IMG/VR virus record: IMGVR_UViG_3300034418_007243 | Coordinates: 45,875-109,874 of that record | Reading direction: 5' to 3' (one strand) | Source of the DNA: a virus | Length of the DNA stretch: 64,000 nucleotides | In this document: positions 46,777 to 55,190 of the stretch, piece by piece | Layout of the letters: each line of letters begins with the position of its first letter | Position numbering within the stretch: position 1 is the first letter of the stretch | The notes under the pieces: generated by a model | The model's database searches: none | Seen by the model: the letters and a program-made list of their open reading frames with translations, nothing else | Told to the model about the DNA's origin: nothing | Position numbers and translations under genes: made by a program

Positions 46777-48081
46777 TTATTTCATAACTAATTTTTGTAA
46801 CTGAGGATCAATAAATAGTTTTTGGAACTTTGTTTTATTCCCGTGTATAATCTTCTTAGCTAAGTGATATTTTAAATCATTAGTAAATACATCAGGATGT
46901 TTAATCAAAGCACTAATTCTATTTACAATTTCTGGTGTTACTGGATTAGACTCTGCATAATTAAGCGTAAAGTTAATTAATCTTGTAGATAAAATGCTAG
47001 CTATATCTGCTCTATAATCTACAGCTGGATTACCTCCATCACATATAGAACTAAGCAGCTCATCAATTACTTCTTTCTCATCTTTATGTAAGAGCATTCT
47101 TTTAGGACTAATGATTCTATCTAATCTATTGTTAATAAAACTTGTAAACAATGTAGATACTTCAGGGCCTACAGAGCCTTCACCACACATTTGAATTAAT
47201 GGTAAATCTTTTTCAAATGATGGAATAGTTTCTAGTAGTTTAAAGAATGTAGTTAGAGATCTTGGATTAACTTTTTCATTAACAACTTCAGGATTCATCA
47301 ATACAAAATTAATACATCTACCATCAACCTTTTGAGTCTCTGCCCATTCAGCCCAACGTTCATGATTCCACTTCAATATTACTGAAACAAATCTAGTTCT
47401 TTGAGCAACGTCAATAGAGTTTACCAAATAGTTTCCGTCATCTGGATTAGCTGTAAGAACAATGTGCCAATCATCAGGAAGTTTCCAAGAAAGATATTCT
47501 TGTCTATCTACTAACTCCATAACAGCTTGAATAAACTTTACATCAGCACGATTCCAGTCATCAAGAATAAGTATACCGCCTCCTTCTTTGTTTGCAATCC
47601 ATTCAGGTGGACAATAAGACATTCTTTTTTCTCCGGTAAATCTGTAACCTTGTTTTAGATATTCATTAGTAGCATTTTCATCAACCCAAATACATTCAGA
47701 TTCTGATCCGCCTGGTACTTCTACAGTTTCATTAACTTTTTTAGTTACTTCCATACCATTAGGAAGCTTAACTTTTTTAAGAACTTGTCTAACTTCTGTT
47801 TTCTTTTCTGTACTTGTTCCTTCTTTACATAATTGAAACTGACGCAATGGAAAACCTACAAGATCACCTAAGTCTTCTATCTGTGCTAAGTTTAATTTAA
47901 CACAACTTAAGTTGTTTTCTTCTGCAATTTGTAAAGCAACGCTTGTCTTACCAAGACCAGATTCACCAATAACTTCTGTTGCTACAGGTTTCTTACCGTC
48001 TTTTTGAATGTGTCTGTTGTTGTTAATAATGTGTTGCAAAAATGATTTCATTTCTGCAGAGTCTAAGCTAACTTGATTCAT
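46777..48081 (-). CDS. MoxR-type AAA+ ATPase
   Basis: 434 residues. Walker A GESGLGKTS near residue 40, Walker B GGILILDDWNRAD near residue 165, sensor-1-like VLTANPDDGNYL near 205, and an arginine-rich DVAQRTRFVSV near 228, together typical of MoxR/AAA_5 ATPases. An insertion of charged residues lies between Walker A and B. MoxR ATPases act as chaperone-like remodelers together with VWA-domain proteins, and the overlapping upstream gene encodes just such a partner. The start codon overlaps that gene's stop by four bases, so the pair is translationally coupled. Target unknown. Confidence 0.85.
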   Translation of the reverse strand: MNQVSLDSAEMKSFLQHIINNNRHIQKDGKKPVATEVIGESGLGKTSVALQIAEENNLSCVKLNLAQIEDLGDLVGFPLRQFQLCKEGTSTEKKTEVRQVLKKVKLPNGMEVTKKVNETVEVPGGSESECIWVDENATNEYLKQGYRFTGEKRMSYCPPEWIANKEGGGILILDDWNRADVKFIQAVMELVDRQEYLSWKLPDDWHIVLTANPDDGNYLVNSIDVAQRTRFVSVILKWNHERWAEWAETQKVDGRCINFVLMNPEVVNEKVNPRSLTTFFKLLETIPSFEKDLPLIQMCGEGSVGPEVSTLFTSFINNRLDRIISPKRMLLHKDEKEVIDELLSSICDGGNPAVDYRADIASILSTRLINFTLNYAESNPVTPEIVNRISALIKHPDVFTNDLKYHLAKKIIHGNKTKFQKLFIDPQLQKLVMK

Positions 48082-49280
48082 AATTCTAATTTAATAGTTG
48101 TTCCTGGCAATTCATCCCAAGCATTACCTTGTGAAGAAAGTACCCATAAAATATTTCCTTTTGCGTTTTCAGGTGCTGAACATTCTCCATCTGTAAAATA
48201 GAATAGACAACTAAACTCATTGAGTTTTTCATTGTAATAATCTATAACAGGTTGAAAGTCTGTCCCACCTCTACCGTGTATTTCTAAATCTTTTCTTGGA
48301 TTAAATTTACTTATGTTAGATATTGCTGTATCACATTGTATAATTGTAACATCAGAACCTGTCTTCTTTATATGATGTAATTCATTAAGAAATTCTTTGA
48401 GTTCTTTTGTATTAACAGAAGCTGATGTATCTATAGCTGCTAGTACATGCTTGTGCTTTTTAAATTTTAAACCAGGAAAGTCTGGTAATCTTTTGTTGAA
48501 CTTTCTTCTAGAAACTTTAGTATAAGTTCTTGTAGATTTACCAATAAACCTTCTCATATATCCTTTCCAATCAAACTTTGGCGGATCTATTTGTTTAAGC
48601 TTTTCAATTATACTTGCAATCTCACCAGGTACTGTACCACGCATCTTTTTTACCTGATCAGCTACTTGATCTAAGACATGTGCTGTTTGTGACTTTATCA
48701 ATCTCTGAGTTGCTTCACTTATTTCTTCACTATCCCATTCATGTTCAGGAGTTGTAATTTCAGTTCCGTCACTTAAAGTAACACTGTTATCATTTCCTTC
48801 ACATAAATCTTTTAAAGCATTACCTAACTCACTGTCTTCATTTTTTATCTTACTAAGCTCTTTGTAATAATATCTTGTACCAGCTTTGTAATCTAACTTA
48901 TACCCTTGGTTAATATAAGTTTCTATAAAACAACCATCTTCAGGCAACCATGATCTTTCAATGTATTGATTAATCTCAATATCCATTGCTATATTTAATA
49001 GCTTTTTATCTTGAAGATCATTATAGTCTGTTAAATGAAAGAAAGCAATGTGTAATAACTCATGTTTTAATATGCCTACTTTTTGTATTGGAGAAAGTGT
49101 TTGCCAAAAATCAGGATTAATAGCTAACTCATAGTTAATACCTTTAACGCAAACACCTGCTGTAGGCACTTTCTTTTGGGACCAAATTTTATTTAGTGAC
49201 ATAAGAAGAAGCCCGTAATAGGCTTCTCTTAACATAAGTTCTTTAGATGCTTTAGCTAAACTTTCTATATTATCTCTCAT
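48078..49280 (-). CDS. VWA-like/metallopeptidase-like partner of the MoxR ATPase
   Basis: 400 residues. The N-terminal half contains KHELLHIAFFH with a zincin-type HELLH and a downstream NIAMDIEINQYIE, as in the DUF2201-type metallopeptidase domain. The C-terminal half is VWA-like with a MIDAS set: DTSAS near residue 290, GRGGTDFQP near 345 and FTDGECS near 375. This domain pair next to MoxR is a known arrangement in bacteria (MoxR-VWA systems), less usual in a phage replication block. It probably binds a metal and is controlled by the ATPase. Whether the peptidase site is active is unknown. Confidence 0.8.
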   Translation of the reverse strand: MRDNIESLAKASKELMLREAYYGLLLMSLNKIWSQKKVPTAGVCVKGINYELAINPDFWQTLSPIQKVGILKHELLHIAFFHLTDYNDLQDKKLLNIAMDIEINQYIERSWLPEDGCFIETYINQGYKLDYKAGTRYYYKELSKIKNEDSELGNALKDLCEGNDNSVTLSDGTEITTPEHEWDSEEISEATQRLIKSQTAHVLDQVADQVKKMRGTVPGEIASIIEKLKQIDPPKFDWKGYMRRFIGKSTRTYTKVSRRKFNKRLPDFPGLKFKKHKHVLAAIDTSASVNTKELKEFLNELHHIKKTGSDVTIIQCDTAISNISKFNPRKDLEIHGRGGTDFQPVIDYYNEKLNEFSCLFYFTDGECSAPENAKGNILWVLSSQGNAWDELPGTTIKLEL

Positions 49281-49710
49281 CTTTAATTTTTATTATTACA
49301 TCTTCAACAAAAGTATATCCGGTATCAATAAGTTTATTCTTAAAATCCATTGAAAAAGAATCTATTAAAGATTGTTTTGCTTCATAATCAAACTTGCCTT
49401 CATTAACTATTTTAAATAATTGTTTATATGTAAGGTGTGATATACCAGGTCTAAAATCATCATCTAAGTAATCTTTTACTGCATTAGTTAGATTATCATA
49501 AAAAGTTTTATAGTTTGTCTTTATATGTTTATCAGCTACAATACCTTGTTTAAGTACAAGTAATATGTTTATCACATTATAATCTGTTAGTTCTAAATTT
49601 TCCATTATGGTTAAACCAACAGTCCAGTTCTCATGATCTCTTGAAGATATCATAGACAGTATAGAATCAAACTCTTGTTTTTCTAGCATTTTGTTTTCCA
49701 TATTAGTCAT
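49270..49710 (-). CDS. Hypothetical protein upstream of the VWA/MoxR pair
   Basis: 146 residues, helical and acidic, with no cysteine. Contains MLEKQEFDSILSMISSRDHENWTVGLTIMENL, a stretch reminiscent of helical-repeat adaptor proteins, which I cannot assign. Overlaps the VWA gene by 11 bases and the upstream gene by eight, giving coupled translation with the MoxR/VWA module, so it may be a third component. The first or fourth codon (both Met) could be the start. Confidence 0.6.
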   Translation of the reverse strand: MTNMENKMLEKQEFDSILSMISSRDHENWTVGLTIMENLELTDYNVINILLVLKQGIVADKHIKTNYKTFYDNLTNAVKDYLDDDFRPGISHLTYKQLFKIVNEGKFDYEAKQSLIDSFSMDFKNKLIDTGYTFVEDVIIKIKDER

Positions 49711-50050
49711 TTAATTTTTCTGTTCTTATCATCCACATAGGTGGCTTTTTTGCATTTATATTATCTACCCATTCTTTTGCTGAAGGTATATAACCAAAGC
49801 AGTCTTCTTTAACATGTTGTTCTCCAACATATCTGGTATAAACTGTTTTACCATCTGAATTTGTAAATGATTTACCAAATTTAGATTCACATTCAAATAT
49901 ACCTTCTGAATGATGCCTGAATATTCTATGTTTGCTATGACCTAGCCAACTCTTAGTTTCATCAAACCATTCATGTATATGAATATAATCTTCTATTATA
50001 CCACCAAATTTTCTAACTGAAGATTTTGCATGTTGTAAAGGATGTGCCAT
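49703..50050 (-). CDS. DUF6915-like protein
   Basis: 115 residues. The sequence MAHPLQHAKSSVRKFGGII...IHEWFDETKSWLGHSKHRIFRHHSEGIFECESKFG and RYVGEQHVKEDCFGYIPS has the His-rich pattern I associate with DUF6915 proteins of phages and bacteria. Several conserved His, Asp and Glu residues could bind metal. Function unknown. Its start shares a base with the upstream gene's stop, and it overlaps the downstream gene. Confidence 0.6.
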   Translation of the reverse strand: MAHPLQHAKSSVRKFGGIIEDYIHIHEWFDETKSWLGHSKHRIFRHHSEGIFECESKFGKSFTNSDGKTVYTRYVGEQHVKEDCFGYIPSAKEWVDNINAKKPPMWMIRTEKLND

Positions 50051-50460
50051 TAAAATAAACTTTTAGAATGACCATAAAAATGAGTTTCTACATATCTTAC
50101 ATTATTATTAATGTTACACTCACCTGTAAATACATTTATGGTTATTATTCCAAACCCTCCATCATTATTATACCAATCTTCTATATCTTCTAGTAAATTA
50201 TACATAATATCTTCTATTTCAGCTTCTAGTCCTGAATCAAGTTTTTTATCTATAGATAAATCTTCATGATGTATATAATTATCTTCTGAAAAATCTTCAA
50301 AGCTTAAGTTTTTTATTTCTGCTTTTTTATTATCAATATACAGTATCTCTTCTATAGCTCCACTATCTCCAGAACCTTCATAATATCCTTGTATATAACT
50401 TATTCCTAAGTCTTGTAGTTTAAACAATAGGATTCTGTTATCATCATCTAACTTTTTCAT
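50050..50460 (-). CDS. DUF6878-like hypothetical protein
   Basis: 136 residues, very acidic. The YYEGSGDSGAIEEI near the start and DWYNNDGGFGIITINVFTGE near the end resemble proteins of the DUF6878 type, from memory. Function unknown. It and the following DUF6915-like gene are coupled and may form a pair, since both kinds are commonly found in accessory regions of mobile elements (inference). Confidence 0.55.
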   Translation of the reverse strand: MKKLDDDNRILLFKLQDLGISYIQGYYEGSGDSGAIEEILYIDNKKAEIKNLSFEDFSEDNYIHHEDLSIDKKLDSGLEAEIEDIMYNLLEDIEDWYNNDGGFGIITINVFTGECNINNNVRYVETHFYGHSKSLF

Positions 50461-50463
50461 AAA

Positions 50464-50886
50464 TTAAGTTTTATAAAATCTTCCTAAAATATTTTTATTT
50501 AAATACTCATCTTTTTCAAGAACTTCATTTACAAATTGAAACTTTGTTTCTTGATAAGTAAGCTCTGTTTTAGAGTAGCATATCTTAAGTATAGTTCTAA
50601 CTATAGATATACCTTCTTTATGTGCTTTCTTTAATACTTCATTACTACTATAATACTTTTCATAGTCTGTTTTTTTAACCATAGTATATTTCTTAGCTCT
50701 TTTATCTGTCATAGCTGCAATAGCTTTCTTTCCAAATTTCTTTTTTCTAATTGAATAGAAATTCTTTTTGCCAATATACTTTACAAGTTTACCTTCAATT
50801 ACCGCAGTCATTTCATATATAAAACCTACAGCGTTTTCAGGAATCATTTCTTCTGTAAATGTTTGATGGTTTAAAATCCAGCTCAT
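50464..50886 (-). CDS. Putative GIY-YIG-like endonuclease
   Basis: 140 residues. AVGFIYEMTAVIEGKLVKYIGKKNF has the two-strand layout of a GIY-YIG domain (GxIY...KYIGKK), followed by a basic region (SIRKKKFGKKAIAAM). YYSSNEVLKKAHKEG and LTYQETKFQF supply possible Ser and Glu residues of the later motifs. If correct it would be a nicking or homing-type nuclease placed between the primase and accessory genes. The first motif deviates (FIY for GIY), so the call is provisional. Confidence 0.5.
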   Translation of the reverse strand: MSWILNHQTFTEEMIPENAVGFIYEMTAVIEGKLVKYIGKKNFYSIRKKKFGKKAIAAMTDKRAKKYTMVKKTDYEKYYSSNEVLKKAHKEGISIVRTILKICYSKTELTYQETKFQFVNEVLEKDEYLNKNILGRFYKT

Positions 50887-50895
50887 AATAAATAT

Positions 50896-51897
50896 TTAAG
50901 TAGGTAATTCTTTGCTTTCTCCTGTAAGAGCTTTTGTAATTAATGGATATAAATGATACATAGTATTTCTAACACCGTGTTGTTCTACTGAGTCTGATAG
51001 ATCTTTCTCAAGCTTTAAGTGTACATAAGGAATATTATATTCTTGATTATATTTTTGCATTGCTCTTAGCCCTGCTTCATCATTATCAAATAATACACAT
51101 ACCTTTTTATACTTTTGTATAAACTCATTCATTAATGAATCAGGAAGCATTGTGTTTTCAGAATCTGGTGCAATACTTTCTATATTCTTCATACCGAGTT
51201 TATGTAAAGCTAATAAATCTTTCATAGAGCTACAGATGACTAAATATGGTTTATCATATTTTAGCTGGTCTAATCCTTGTATATAGCTTTTTACTTTAAA
51301 GAACTTCTTTTTTAGTTTAGGTGTATAGATTTTGTATAACTCATTCTTATCATTAAAATAGCCATACATGAATTGAGCTTTGATCTCTAATCTCTTTTCA
51401 GTATCTTCTTTTTCTAAAATATATGATTCTAAAGGTTGTATGTTATATGCTTCTAATATTTTAGAATCAATGTTATACTTAGTCCAATAGCTTTGATCTA
51501 ACTTATTCCAATTACGCGGGTTTATAGTTTTGACTTTGTACTTTCCTTCAACTTTAAAATCTTTTACTTCAAACTTTTTATTACCACTTTTAAGATAATC
51601 ACTATAGTCTTTAATAATTTTAACCGCAGCTTGAGCTTTAGACTTTAAATCATAAATTTCTTTTACTAAACTTAAAGCATCACCACCTCTATTTGTAGAA
51701 TAATCTTTAAATAAATATTTGTCAGCTTCTTTATCAAAGTAAATAAACATTGATGGTCTGGTTTCTTTAGGATTAAATATAGATGTTATCTGTATATCCT
51801 GACCCTTTAAGTTTTCAGAAAGCTTTAGATAATATTTAAAGATCCACTCTGGAGGTATGCTATTAATATCTGATACTACATGTTTTGTTCTTATCAT
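50896..51897 (-). CDS. DnaG-type primase with degenerate zinc and Toprim motifs
   Basis: 333 residues. The N-terminal IFNPKETRPSMFIYF...FKDYSTNRGGDALSLV matches the DnaG/gp4 zinc-binding region in layout, but lacks the metal-binding cysteines. The Toprim core shows PYLVICSSMKDLLALHKLG, where the usual Glu-Gly is Ser-Ser, and CVLFDNDEAG, the DxD pair. Primers for replication would be made here for use with the DnaB-type helicase encoded upstream. Missing Glu and Cys are a real departure from DnaG, yet the overall alignment is good. The gene begins 14 bases after a terminator hairpin. Confidence 0.75.
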   Translation of the reverse strand: MIRTKHVVSDINSIPPEWIFKYYLKLSENLKGQDIQITSIFNPKETRPSMFIYFDKEADKYLFKDYSTNRGGDALSLVKEIYDLKSKAQAAVKIIKDYSDYLKSGNKKFEVKDFKVEGKYKVKTINPRNWNKLDQSYWTKYNIDSKILEAYNIQPLESYILEKEDTEKRLEIKAQFMYGYFNDKNELYKIYTPKLKKKFFKVKSYIQGLDQLKYDKPYLVICSSMKDLLALHKLGMKNIESIAPDSENTMLPDSLMNEFIQKYKKVCVLFDNDEAGLRAMQKYNQEYNIPYVHLKLEKDLSDSVEQHGVRNTMYHLYPLITKALTGESKELPT

Positions 51898-51911
51898 AAT
51901 TAATATGTAAT

Positions 51912-51941
51912 AAAAAAGGAAAGCCTAAAAAGACTTTCCTT
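51912..51941 (-). terminator. Intrinsic terminator after the SSB gene
   Basis: AAGGAAAG (51916-51923) pairs with CTTTCCTT (51934-51941), eight pairs with a ten-base loop. Read leftward it continues into UUUU. The next gene starts 14 bases beyond the U-tract. Confidence 0.8.
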
Positions 51942-51970
51942 GTAATTATAAAGTATACGTTCCTATTTAT

Positions 51971-52663
51971 TTACCAAGCAAACTCTGTATTGTCTGCAGA
52001 ATCATCAGTTGTATTGTCAAATTCTTCTACTTCTTCTGGTTTTTCTGCTTTCTTTAAATGTAAATCTTCATTATATACATGAACTTTTTCATTTGCATCT
52101 GCTTTAGCAAAACCTTTAGTGCCTTGAGAATATTTAGCAAACCAAAGGTTATGTCCAATATAACCATTTTGTTTGTAATATTCAGAACCTGCAACACAAC
52201 ATTCTAACCATTTGTCTGCAAAAGGTGCTTCTTCATTAAAACCTTGTACAAAATCTTCAATTGTTTCATACTTACCATCTGCATCATCAAACCATTTTTC
52301 ACAGTCTGTTTCTTTACAAATGTTTTTGATGAACTTTAAAATTTGCATGTCTCTTTTAATTTCAACACCCTTATTGGTTACATTGTCTTTGTATGGCCAA
52401 TCACTTGCTCTCACATTGCCTACTTGACCTTCATGTCTACCTAAAGATTCATTGTTTTTATCAATCCAAAAACCTTCAAAGTTTTCTATGGGTTCTGTTT
52501 CAACGCTTAATAGAATATGATAAGCATCATTTCTTTTCAAATAACTATTGTTTTGAATTAAACTGATGTTATTAATTTTCAATTTGTGATTACCAGGAGA
52601 TATTACTTTTGGTATACCTCCTCCTTCTCCTGAAGAAACGTTTACGTCTTTTGTACTTAACAT
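51971..52663 (-). CDS. Putative single-stranded DNA-binding protein
   Basis: 230 residues. An OB-fold-compatible core (GNHKLKINNISLIQNN...DAYHILLSVETEPIENFEGFWID) with aromatic and basic residues, then an acidic disordered C-terminus ending DDSADNTEFAW, like the partner-binding tails of SSB proteins. It lies between the Sak4-like ATPase and primase genes, as expected for an SSB in a replication operon. I do not see a canonical bacterial SSB motif, so the call rests on tail, size and context. Confidence 0.6.
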   Translation of the reverse strand: MLSTKDVNVSSGEGGGIPKVISPGNHKLKINNISLIQNNSYLKRNDAYHILLSVETEPIENFEGFWIDKNNESLGRHEGQVGNVRASDWPYKDNVTNKGVEIKRDMQILKFIKNICKETDCEKWFDDADGKYETIEDFVQGFNEEAPFADKWLECCVAGSEYYKQNGYIGHNLWFAKYSQGTKGFAKADANEKVHVYNEDLHLKKAEKPEEVEEFDNTTDDSADNTEFAW

Positions 52664-52682
52664 TTTTTTCTAATTTAATTTA

Positions 52683-53426
52683 TTAATCTATGTATACTTT
52701 ATCCCAATTTGTTTTAACTCCTTCTTCAGTCATTTCTGAAATAACAATTTGTTGATTTCTTAAGTGATCTGGTCTAGCTCCACAAGCAACATCATCACTT
52801 GTTTTGAAGTTAAGAATGTTCTGATTACCTTTTCTATATAGATAACCAATAGCATCTGACTGTGAAGAAATTATTCTTTTAATTTTACCTGTTAAATCTA
52901 GATCTGAACTTGTAAACTCAGCACCAGCTTTCTCTAGCATTATATCTTTTACGTGACCTACAATTATAATTCTTGGAGCAAGAGTCTTTATGTATTCTAG
53001 AACACTTGTTATAGCTTGTCTTAGCCATACATAACCTGCACCATTAGGTAAGTTTAAGATGTTACCATAAGTTTGCTTGCCTGTTTTAAACCAATTCTTT
53101 CCCATTGAAGATTTAGAATATAATTTTTCAGCAACAGGAATACATTTTTCTTCTAATGCAGTTACTGTATCTACAGCTATATATTTATAAGGATGGCCTT
53201 GTTCTTTTATTTCTGCACCAATAAGTTTTAAATCTTCAACAGTATCTACTTTTAGTTTTAAAGCATCTACATAATCAGAACCGTCTTCAAAATCTAATAT
53301 AAGACAGTTTTCTAAATCAGCTAAGAGAGATGTTTTACCTACTTTAGGTTTAGAAAAAATGATAAGATTTTTAGGGCTTTGTGCAGAAGCTTTTATTTTC
53401 TTCTGTGGTAATACAATTTTTGTCAT
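52683..53426 (-). CDS. Sak4-like RecA-fold ATPase (recombination)
   Basis: 247 residues. Walker A is FSKPKVGKTSLL near residue 30, a Walker B-like strand is KYIAVDTVTALEE near 85, and IIIVGHVKD near 155 is the RecA-fold motif with the sensor residue. Pattern and length match AAA_24/Sak4 single-strand annealing ATPases of phages. It would act with the SSB encoded next to it. The start overlaps the upstream stop by four bases. Confidence 0.8.
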   Translation of the reverse strand: MTKIVLPQKKIKASAQSPKNLIIFSKPKVGKTSLLADLENCLILDFEDGSDYVDALKLKVDTVEDLKLIGAEIKEQGHPYKYIAVDTVTALEEKCIPVAEKLYSKSSMGKNWFKTGKQTYGNILNLPNGAGYVWLRQAITSVLEYIKTLAPRIIIVGHVKDIMLEKAGAEFTSSDLDLTGKIKRIISSQSDAIGYLYRKGNQNILNFKTSDDVACGARPDHLRNQQIVISEMTEEGVKTNWDKVYID

Positions 53427-53959
53427 TTTAAATTATTTATTAAGTTATTTAACCATGCTTTATGACTGACAGGAAGTTTCCATTGTATAGCTGCATAATC
53501 TCTAAGTGTCATTGAACTATATGGAACATCTGCATCAGCATCTGGTAATGGTTCAAATATTAATTCACCTTGCTCAGCTACTTTTGTAACTTCAATTAAT
53601 TCATCTTTAGGTATTAGATAACGTCTATCACCAGAAGTAGGATGAGGATCAGATTTTTCATACTCTGTATCATACGCATCATGATAAATCCATTTCCATA
53701 ATCTTCTTTCTGGATCTTCAGGTTCATAATCTCTACTTACAAATTCAGTATAGATGTCTTGACCTTTAGTTATTTCACTTGGATAAAATGAAACAACCAG
53801 TTCACCTTTGTGCATATAACACATTTTAGGTATAAATTTAGGTTGTTTAACTTTTTCTTGTTTAAACAAATCTAAATGTTTGTCTTTTAATAATTCTATT
53901 TTCTGTTTTTTGCTTAATATATCTTTCTTTTTTTCATCAAGCTTTGTTGATAATCCCAT
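53423..53959 (-). CDS. Hypothetical protein between helicase and Sak4-like ATPase
   Basis: 178 residues. A Lys-rich helical N-terminus (MGLSTKLDEKKKDILSKKQKIELLKDKHLDLF) is followed by a beta-rich part with RRLWKWIYHDAYDTEYE and a C-terminal SSMTLRDYAAIQWKLPVSHKAWLNNLI. The MTLRDYAAI segment occurs in many phage hypotheticals. Unknown function. Coupled to the downstream ATPase by a four-base overlap and 10 bases after the helicase gene, so it is probably a replisome accessory factor (inference). Confidence 0.6.
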   Translation of the reverse strand: MGLSTKLDEKKKDILSKKQKIELLKDKHLDLFKQEKVKQPKFIPKMCYMHKGELVVSFYPSEITKGQDIYTEFVSRDYEPEDPERRLWKWIYHDAYDTEYEKSDPHPTSGDRRYLIPKDELIEVTKVAEQGELIFEPLPDADADVPYSSMTLRDYAAIQWKLPVSHKAWLNNLINNLK

Positions 53960-53969
53960 ACTTTAATAT

Positions 53970-54971
53970 TTAATTTGATCTTATATTTCTTACATGCATG
54001 CCTGGAGCAGGCATTTCTATAACTTTCATTTGATTGAATAATGCTTTGAAAAAACTTACTCTAGTATCACCGTTTCTACACTTAAGAAAGTGCCATACCA
54101 ATACTGTATCATCATCAATTATATATCTTTCTGGTCCGTAGTATTTAATAAACTTTTTTGCTGGTCTATTAACACCTATTACAATATCTGCATGTTGAAA
54201 TAAAGCATCACCGCCTAAGATGTCTGTTTCTAAAACATAGTTTCCGTACTTTCCATCTTCATTTCTTTCAGGTTTTTCTACATCACGTTTTAGTTGTGAA
54301 AGAACAATGAATGCAATAGGATACCGTTTCTTTAAATCTGTTAATGCTTCTCCTAAATTATAAAGCATATCTGTTTTACTATTTTCAGATCTGCCTTGCT
54401 TAAATAAATTAGAGTGATCTACAGTTACTACAGTATTAATATATACTTTCTTACCATCAATTTCTTGAGCATAAGTTTCCATATAATCTGTAACAATAGA
54501 TTTAAATGTTTCTACAGTACATGCTTTCTCAACAATATCTACAGGAAACTTGTCTATATCAACCATCTTTTTAGCATGCTCATGTAATTTTTGAAAGTCT
54601 TCTACTGTTAGTTTATCATTTTCATCTGCACTACAAATGTATTTGTATGGTTTATTTAATGCTGAAGAAAACTCTCTTACTTTAGAAGCTCTGGCAACCA
54701 TTTCAAATTGGAATTCTAAAACTCTAATTGTTTGACCATTGTTTATTTCAAAACCTTCTCTTACAATTTGATCTTTGATAAGGGTTTTTCCTGTACCCGG
54801 TCTTCCGCCTATTACAGTTAGAGATTGCCATTCAAAACCGTTTACACCTGCATCATTTACTTTAGGCCAAGGAGTTTTGTAACTAGTTATTAATCCTTGT
54901 CTTCTTGCGTGTATATAACTAAGGGCTTCTTGATAGCCTTTCTTTTGACTCTGCCAAGCTTTATTACTCAT
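53970..54971 (-). CDS. DnaB-type replicative helicase (SF4)
   Basis: 333 residues, lacking an N-terminal primase-interaction domain, so only the RecA-like motor is present. Walker A VIGGRPGTGKT near residue 55, H1a-like LEFQFEM near 100, Walker B TVVTVDHSNLF near 185, H3 AFIVLSQLKRDVEKP near 225, and an H4-like LVWHFLKCRNGDTRVSFF near 295. It would unwind the fork for the family B polymerase. The start MSNKAWQSQKKGYQEAL is preceded by the leader ATATCAAAGTT. It is near the head of the core replication operon. Confidence 0.9.
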   Translation of the reverse strand: MSNKAWQSQKKGYQEALSYIHARRQGLITSYKTPWPKVNDAGVNGFEWQSLTVIGGRPGTGKTLIKDQIVREGFEINNGQTIRVLEFQFEMVARASKVREFSSALNKPYKYICSADENDKLTVEDFQKLHEHAKKMVDIDKFPVDIVEKACTVETFKSIVTDYMETYAQEIDGKKVYINTVVTVDHSNLFKQGRSENSKTDMLYNLGEALTDLKKRYPIAFIVLSQLKRDVEKPERNEDGKYGNYVLETDILGGDALFQHADIVIGVNRPAKKFIKYYGPERYIIDDDTVLVWHFLKCRNGDTRVSFFKALFNQMKVIEMPAPGMHVRNIRSN

Positions 54972-55001
54972 AACTTTGATATTATTATAGGCTTTTATCT
55001 G

Positions 55002-55190
55002 CTATTCTATGCCCATTTTTACTTTAGTAAATTTACAAAAATACTCTAAGATTCCCAACAAAAACTCTATAATAAAGTATTGAATAATAGACATTTTTAT
55101 AATAAAAATATTGATTATTGTATAGGCTAATAAACTAAATAAGATGCCTAAAATTACTGTGTTTACATGATAAAATGTTTTTGATTTCAT
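55002..55190 (-). CDS. Small two-helix membrane protein
   Basis: 62 residues, with two hydrophobic helices (VNTVILGILFSLLAYTIINIFII and IIQYFIIEFLLGILEYF) and a basic C-terminus. The stop-start contact with the upstream gene implies coupling. Size and topology fit a pinholin/holin-like or other small membrane factor. It lies within the replication operon and away from the endolysin, though near the rightward spanin-like genes. Holin is possible but unproven. Confidence 0.6.
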   Translation of the reverse strand: MKSKTFYHVNTVILGILFSLLAYTIINIFIIKMSIIQYFIIEFLLGILEYFCKFTKVKMGIE

